Below, one piece after another: positions 58,671 through 64,000 of a stretch of DNA of 64,000 nt (the stretch's first letter is position 1; each line of letters begins with the position of its first letter). A program made the translations under genes and the position numbers. Location: contig CAHIKZ030002034.1 of assembly GCA_903632075.3 (NCBI GenBank), positions 186,001-250,000 on the forward strand. The letters are read 5' to 3'. This stretch comes from Acanthosepion pharaonis (taxonomy: Eukaryota; Mollusca; Cephalopoda; Sepiida; Sepiidae). The notes below the pieces were generated by a model, which had not been told where the DNA came from, did not search any database, and saw only the letters and a list, made by a program, of their open reading frames with translations.

Positions 58671-60570
58671 ATCGCATGGCATTAAATCGTAGGCCTAGAA
58701 TGGCTGGGTATTGGAAGTTCAATCTCTCTTTACTGGACAGGCAGGACTTCCAGGAGCAGCTAACTAGCTTAGTACAGTGGGAGCTAGTGGGGGCGGTTAT
58801 TGGGAATAAGTGGTGGGATAGAATTAAGTGTAGGATTAGGCCTTTGACCACGGATTTCAGCAAATGGCTTGCTCTAGATAGAGCTGAGAAGGTCAAGACA
58901 CTTAAGGCTAGTCTTTCCTGGGTGGTGGCTGGGGAAGACCCCTAGAGATAGCCTCAGCTAGGGAGGCCATGGTGCGTTCAAATAGCGAGTGCTACATGGG
59001 CCAGGTAATTAGACATAGGTTAAGCAAGATGTCTTCTGAAGCTGTGAACATGGGCGCAGATTTGCGCAAGGAAGAAGTTCATCAAGGTTCCGATCGTTAC
59101 ATTTGTGAAGTCAAAACCTCAGAGAGACTTACTCTTCGGGCCATTGATGACATGTGTGAGGCGTTTTGGCGGCATTTCGAGAGCCGCTTTACCAAGGGGC
59201 CTGGTCTTCGTGAAGACGATTTTCGCAGCTATTTGGCTGACTTTTCCTCGGAGATCACGGATAGCGAGGTCTATGTGGCATTGAAGAAGGTTGGCAGAGG
59301 CAAGTCACCTGGTCTGAATGGTTTGCCCTATGAATTGTACTTGAGACTGTTGCATATCTTTGTCCTGATTTTGACTGTCGTGTTCCATAACTTGTTCCGG
59401 CAAGGGTCCATCCCCAACTGACTCACCAGGGGTGTGATCACGCTGTTGAAAAAGAGCAAGGGTGTTGGGGGGGGGAACTAGATGATTACAGGCCCATAAC
59501 TCTGCTAAACACAAAGGTAAAGATTTTGGCCAAGATCCTGCAGGAGCGTTTGCAGTCAGTTGCCGAGTCTCTGTTGGGTCCTGAGCAGACTTGTTCTGTG
59601 AGGGGCCGAAGAATTCAGAGCAACCTGCATCTGATCCGCACGATCATAGAAGGTGTAAAAGATGATGATGAGGCCGTACTGATCAATTTAGATCAGTCCA
59701 AGGCATTTGATAGGGTCAACCATCACTACCTTGCTGCTGTCCTGCAGGCCGAATGATTCGCACCCGACTTCTGCTGCTGGATTAGCCTCCTGTATCGCTC
59801 CCCCAGTCTTGTGGTACAGGTGAATGGGAAACTTTTGTGCTGTTTAGGTCAGTTTGTCAGGGTTGTCCACTGTCGCCCCTACTTTATGCTTTGGCATTGG
59901 AGCCTCTCCTTCACCGGTTGAGGGACAGGGCATGCAGTCCGGCCCCACGCGGAATCACCGTTCCTGGAGGGGCTCGAGCCAGGGTTTCCACGTACGCCAA
60001 TGAAGTATCTGTTTTCGTGTCATCCCGCAGCAACATTGAGGCAGTACTGAAGGTGCTTGATTGGTACAAAAAGGTGACAGGGGCCAAGATTAACCTCAAC
60101 AAGTCGTTCAGCTTGCGGTTAGGTGCCTGGAAGGGGGTTGATCTTCCGGGGCCCTTCGGTTGGACAGATGGTCCTGTCCGCATTCTTGGAGTGTGGTTTG
60201 GACCCGACCTCCAGCTGGAGAAAAATTGGTCTGAAGTACGACCAAAGGTCGAGGCAGCCGGTCAGATTTGACGATGACAGAGGTTGTCCGTAAAGGGCAG
60301 GGCAGGGCAGGGGCGTGTCCCACTTACGTTTTCCCAATTGTCCTTTATCGAGTGTCCGTACTTCTCCTCTGTGACAACCGTAGGAAGCTGCTCGAGCGCT
60401 CACTATACTCCATTTTATGGAGGGGATGTGGTAATCGGGTCGACAGACGAGTCTGTGTACAACATCAGTGTCATGGGGGCTGGAAATGCCAAACTTGACA
60501 AGCCACAAACTCACCTCGAGGTTGGCTTTCCTATGCCACGCATTGACAGGATATTCGATTATGGCAGGTA
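58670..60570 (+). pseudogene. LINE ORF2: reverse transcriptase domain, catalytic YADD lost
   Basis: In order: MAGYWKFNLSLLDRQDFQEQ (linker), KVGRGKSPGLNGLPYELYL (RT motif 1), a TGA at about 59419, GVITLLKK, then after a long G-run LDDYRPITLLNT in a shifted frame, VLINLDQSKAFDRVNH (motif A, catalytic Asp kept), SVCQGCPLSPLLYALALEPL (motif B) and STYANEVSVF where F/Y-A-D-D is required. Both catalytic aspartates of that box are replaced (N, E). KINLNKSFSLRLGAW, RILGVWFGPDLQLEKNWSEV follow, then further frameshifts. Expression of a working polymerase is excluded. Confidence 0.85.
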
Positions 60571-60659
60571 TTGTTAGGGACGCACTCCCTTTCCTTACTA
60601 TCAGTCCCCCTTATCTCACGGGTTGAGCACCATCGTAAACACCGGAATCAATCAGATTT

Positions 60660-61280
60660 CTTTCGCGAGTGTCGGTCGGCCTTGTTGGCTGGTTCCTCAG
60701 TTCAGATCTTCTATCGTCTTCTAGTGGGCGTGGGGTCGTGAAGGATTCTCTACGTGAGCAGCTCAACTTGTCGGAGGAGGAGTTTCACTCTTACGGGTCT
60801 TGGGTGCCAGCAGCGGATTATCTCAGTAACCCTGAGTTTTCACTTACCTGGCAATTGGCTCGGAATAGGCTGCCTCTCAATGACAAGGTCTTTATATGAG
60901 GCTTGGCGGATTTGCCAGACTTTGAGCGGTGTGACCTTGGTTTAGAAGAAACGGCTTTGCACGCCTTCTACCATTGTCCCCGTGTCCGCCCTGTATGGGA
61001 CCATGTCGGTGAGTTGACGGCTCGTCTTGCTCCTGAAAAGCTCGTGCTCATTGATCGGGCATACACTTGTGACAATGTGTCACCCCCGTATTCCAGGGTG
61101 AAACGAATGGTGTTTCTGACGCTACTGGTGATTTGGACAATGCCACAGGAGGAAGTCTTGTGAGGCATCCATCTTTCTCATCAGGATTTGATCCGATTCT
61201 TTGAGCATCAGCTCAAGATGAAGATTAGAACTTATAGAAAGCGCCTGCATTTGACAGTCACACAAAGAGAAGAGTGTGAC
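60660..61280 (+). pseudogene. LINE ORF2: C-terminal region with Cys/His motif
   Basis: WQLARNRLPLNDKVFI runs to a TGA, then MADLPDFERCDLGLEETALH, AFYHCPRVRPVWDHVGEL: the C-x(n)-E-T-x-x-H-x-x-x-x-C arrangement typical of the region after Tx1/L1-group polymerases. The protein reading fades at about 61165, and the rest to about 61740 is 3' UTR. Confidence 0.75.
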
Positions 61281-61798
61281 TGAGGCGAGCTTGGTTCATT
61301 TGAACAGAACTAGCCTTGATTTTCTCTTTTAGGTCAGCCTACATCACATCAGGGTGTTTCCTGTTGTTAGGTTATACAAGCTTTGTGTACCTAGTTAATG
61401 CGAGTAAATATTGTTCCTGGCCTGCTCCCGGCAGCCTTTTTGGTTATGATCCAAGTCGAGCTTCCCAACCACCCCAGTTTGTTTTGGCCCCTTTTGATCT
61501 CGACTGGGTCAGCTTTTTTATTTCCCATGTCTGTCAATATTTTCATATTTCCCACTCCCTTAGCGAGAGAGCTTCTTGATTTTGTTTAATGGGCAGAATA
61601 CAGTGGCCTCTCATTTTTAGGGTTGGACGGGCCCTACTAACATCAGTTATGTTTAGTTTACTTTGTGTATATGTTTAGTTAGTTTTGGCGTTCATTCCCT
61701 CCCCTCTCATTTTTAATCATAGAATTTTAAATATAATTATTTATTATCATTAAATTTTTATGGCATGGGGTGCGATTTTTAGGTTCCACTTGAGAGGA

Positions 61799-62893
61799 TG
61801 TGGTATTATGGTGTAGACTCGTCCAATTTTCCTTATCCTTCTAACCCTAACAAAAGCAGAGTCCACATCGTACGCCTACGTACCTAGAAAACTTCGACCA
61901 ATAAAAACGACAAGAAACGAAGCAAACAACCCCATTGGTCAATCACTCGAAGTTCACGCACGTGCAAAACGGAAATTTCGCCAAATTCAAGTGAGCCACC
62001 CGGTGGAGATATAAACAGAATGTTTAAACCTTCAGAAAGAATTACTAAGTTTCAAGATGTAACATTTCACCGACTCCCGTCTTAGTCATGCATTGCTGAC
62101 CAGACGTTAAAGACAATTACAAACTTCATCCAGTCAGTCTCACGAATCCGCAGAGTAATTTCCAATATACTCCACGCCGCTACAAACCACAATTTTGCCG
62201 CGCACGAAGTCATTTAGCTGACTCGGATTCGAACATTCATCAATCAAATCTGTGAACACTTTTCTTAACTTGCTTACGTGAATTGAATTCACTACTAAAA
62301 CATAAGTAAACTAAACATCAAATACGTTTAAGGGTAGACCACTCTAAAAAAAACTTTCCAAAATACTCTTATTCATAATTACGATATTTGACACAAACAA
62401 AAAGACAGCGAACTAACGAACAATATCAACAAAGACATTCACGAATCTAACAATTACACACACATTTTGTCCACACGACACACACTGATTACCAATCTGT
62501 ATATTGATAAATTTAAATTGTATAAATGTTGCATTGTTTTCTAAATTGCATATGTTTCGTTTTTAATTGCATTTGAAAGTTCGTTTATTTATGTTTGGGG
62601 ATGCAGTGAGACATGCACCCACTAAAATTTCCTTCTGATTCTTTCTTAAATAATTAACAAACAATCCTGCACGTCCCCAACAATGGTGTATGAAGGATTG
62701 ATTGGTGATGGATGAGTTTGTGGTGAATGGGCAAATTGTAATGAGTGAATGGGTCGCGAATCAGATTAGCTAGGTATAAGATAGTTTGTGAAGACCAGCC
62801 TCCACCTCCCCTTTTTCCGCCTTGTGCCAGAATTGTATTTCTTAATACAATAAATACAACCAGTTAGTGTTTACACTCCCTTTCCATATAACA
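61799..62893 (+). repeat. LTR-like block with CCAAT, TATA and poly(A) signals
   Basis: Starts TGTGGTATTATGG and ends ATATAACA, giving short TGT...ACA inverted ends. Inside are CCAAT at 61898-61902, an inverted CCAAT (ATTGG) at 61934-61938, TATAAA at 62010-62015 and AATAAA at 62849-62854, 39 bp before the 3' end. Directly after it, TGGCGATAAGGCG begins with TGG as a primer-binding site should. No internal coding region follows within the window. A host promoter is the main alternative for the CCAAT/TATA part. Confidence 0.4.
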
Positions 62894-63552
62894 TGGCGAT
62901 AAGGCGAAATGTAGGTTCCCTGCATGGGTATGTTATAATGGTTTTTTGTTTTCCTCAAATTTCTGAGTCACTACGAATTGTAAGAGGGCTAAAAAAAAAA
63001 GGAAAGAAAGGAAGAAAAAATTAAATAATGTTTAGTTTAACATCTTGTTTTTATCTTTGTATTTAAATTTAATATTTTTTCTGTTAACAAATTTTTTATT
63101 ACAAAAATTTTTCAAATACAATTATCTTTTTATAATTTTCTTGAATTTTATTTTTGATAAAATATTTTTCACATTTTGCAACCATAAATAATCTAAATTA
63201 AAAAAAATAAAATTGTACACATTTTGTAATGTCAAAGACCCTGCCTAAAGGTATAATTTATTAAAAAGCCACCTTGTCAATTTATAAAAGTTTGTTCTTT
63301 TGGTCTTGAATTAAATATTAAATAAAAAAATGATACTCTGCTGAGCCAGTTGTAACGTTATAAAATCCAATAATTTCAATTACAGAATGAAATAATTTTT
63401 AGTTGGTAGTTTTAAAAGTCCTTGAAAGTTAGCATAATTTAAAAAAAAAAATGTTTTTCTACTATTGAATTGAAAATTTGAATATTGTTAATTCAAAATT
63501 CTTTTATGTTGTAAATAAATTACTGCGTTTTATTTTTAAAAATGTAGTTTTA

Positions 63553-63588
<36 letters not shown>

Positions 63589-63840
63589 ATTTGAAGAGAA
63601 TCTTTAAACTGTAATTCAGATACTTAGAAAAAATTAAACGAAATAAAAAGAAACTTTACCTATTTTTTTTAGTTGTAATGCCATTAAATTTATTTGTCGT
63701 TTGAATATTAATTCAAAACATCTCAACAGGAAGAACATCTGTGTGGGTTTAAGTATGTCATCTCAAGTTCTATAACTTTTTCTTTCTATGAACGACAGAA
63801 AAAGTTAATTAAAAAAAAAAAAACCCAAAAGACGAGAAGC
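62894..63840. other. AT-rich DNA, no supported gene
   Basis: Only A/T-rich sequence with homopolymers. No gag frame follows the LTR-like block. Confidence 0.5.
63556..63584. repeat. Poly(T) tract, 29 bp
   Basis: Long uninterrupted T-run. Confidence 0.9.
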
Positions 63841-63971
63841 CGCCGCAGCCAGACATCAGGTACGATGATTCTTGGTCATCCGTTTTCAATTCTTTCTTTC
63901 TTCCTTCCTCCTTAAAGAACATGGCGACCACTGCCTACTTAACGAATATGCAACGTAAAGATTTTATTTGA
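63836..63971 (+). other. Possible 5' exon of a gene running off the window
   Basis: A small CpG-containing island (GAAGCCGCCGCAGCCAGACA) precedes ATGGCGACCACTGCC at 63921, a start in good context (A at -3, G at +4). The frame is MATTAYLTNMQ, then either RKDFI-stop at 63971 or a splice donor GTAAAG at 63955. A second donor-like CAGGTACG lies at 63857-63864. Weak evidence; the protein is not recognised. Confidence 0.3.
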
Positions 63972-64000
63972 TTTTTAATCGATAAATAATGGCTGATTCG

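Larger units (their letters stand above)
57250..61740 (+). mobile_element. Tx1/L1-type non-LTR retrotransposon, near full length, inactive
   Basis: Carries the layout of a two-ORF LINE: a basic, low-complexity ORF1 tail, an apurinic-type endonuclease, reverse transcriptase, and a C-terminal Cys/His region, with a 3' UTR to about 61740. GC content is well above the neighbouring DNA. The similarity in text (SLNVKGL, SKAFDRVNH, LGVWFGPDL, ALHAFYHC) is to the Transposon Tx1 ORF2 group. Frameshifts, stops and a lost catalytic box make it inactive. No target duplication was identified, although Tx1 relatives often insert at specific sites. Confidence 0.85.

Noticed and set aside
60119..60514. 131-codon open frame on the minus strand
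   Set aside because: Antisense of the LINE reverse-transcriptase region; the real similarity is on the plus strand.
1..64000. CRISPR arrays, bacterial operons, phage or plasmid genes
   Set aside because: None seen; the repeat types and retroelements are eukaryotic.

Overview
The window looks like invertebrate nuclear DNA that is strongly AT-rich and dominated by transposon debris. There are no operons, ribosome binding sites, CRISPR arrays or dense ORFs. The mix of relics (mariner and Tigger transposases, Penelope-like GIY-YIG, Tx1/L1-type LINE, Ty3/gypsy LTR element, tRNA-derived SINEs and many foldback MITEs) fits a large animal genome. A mollusc, perhaps a cephalopod, is my best guess; this is inference, because no species-diagnostic gene is present.

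Layout. 0-5 kb: two short palindromic MITE-like elements, a jockey-type reverse-transcriptase relic and a mariner transposase relic. 6-19.4 kb: a nest of a dispersed repeat with a terminal (AC)n tract (copies near 6.0, 13.8, 16.7 and 19.1 kb) and two inverted copies of a 2-2.8 kb transposon with long terminal inverted repeats and TA flanks. 21.3-24.1 kb: a 231-bp retroposon between perfect 16-bp target-site duplications, then a 1.3-kb foldback element whose core is a minisatellite of telomere-like CCCTAA motifs. 24-32 kb and 36-44 kb: essentially empty AT-rich DNA. 32.3-33.3 kb: Penelope-like relic and SINE head. 35.1-35.9 kb: LINE relic on the minus strand. 44.0-46.1 kb: a Tigger/pogo element with TA duplication and hairpin ends, interrupted by a foldback MITE.

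The one convincing host-type gene is a single-exon, 351-codon reading frame on the minus strand (49274-50329) that I assign to the raftlin family. It has a myristoylation-type N-terminus and shows four regularly spaced G-W/F-x-L modules of about 80 residues. It lies between two direct copies of one dispersed repeat, and a perfect TGACGTCA site lies 64 bp upstream of its ATG.

51.4-57 kb is a decayed gypsy-like element on the minus strand with 110-bp LTRs, interrupted by a CpG-rich, LTR-like insertion of about 1.3 kb on the other strand. 57.2-61.7 kb is a frameshifted Tx1-type LINE whose polymerase motif has lost both catalytic aspartates. 61.8-62.9 kb resembles another LTR, ending in front of a TGGCG primer-binding-like sequence. 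The last 150 bp may be the 5' end of a further gene. Most elements are visibly dead, so the window's biological interest lies in the raftlin-like gene and in the foldback-element family around it.
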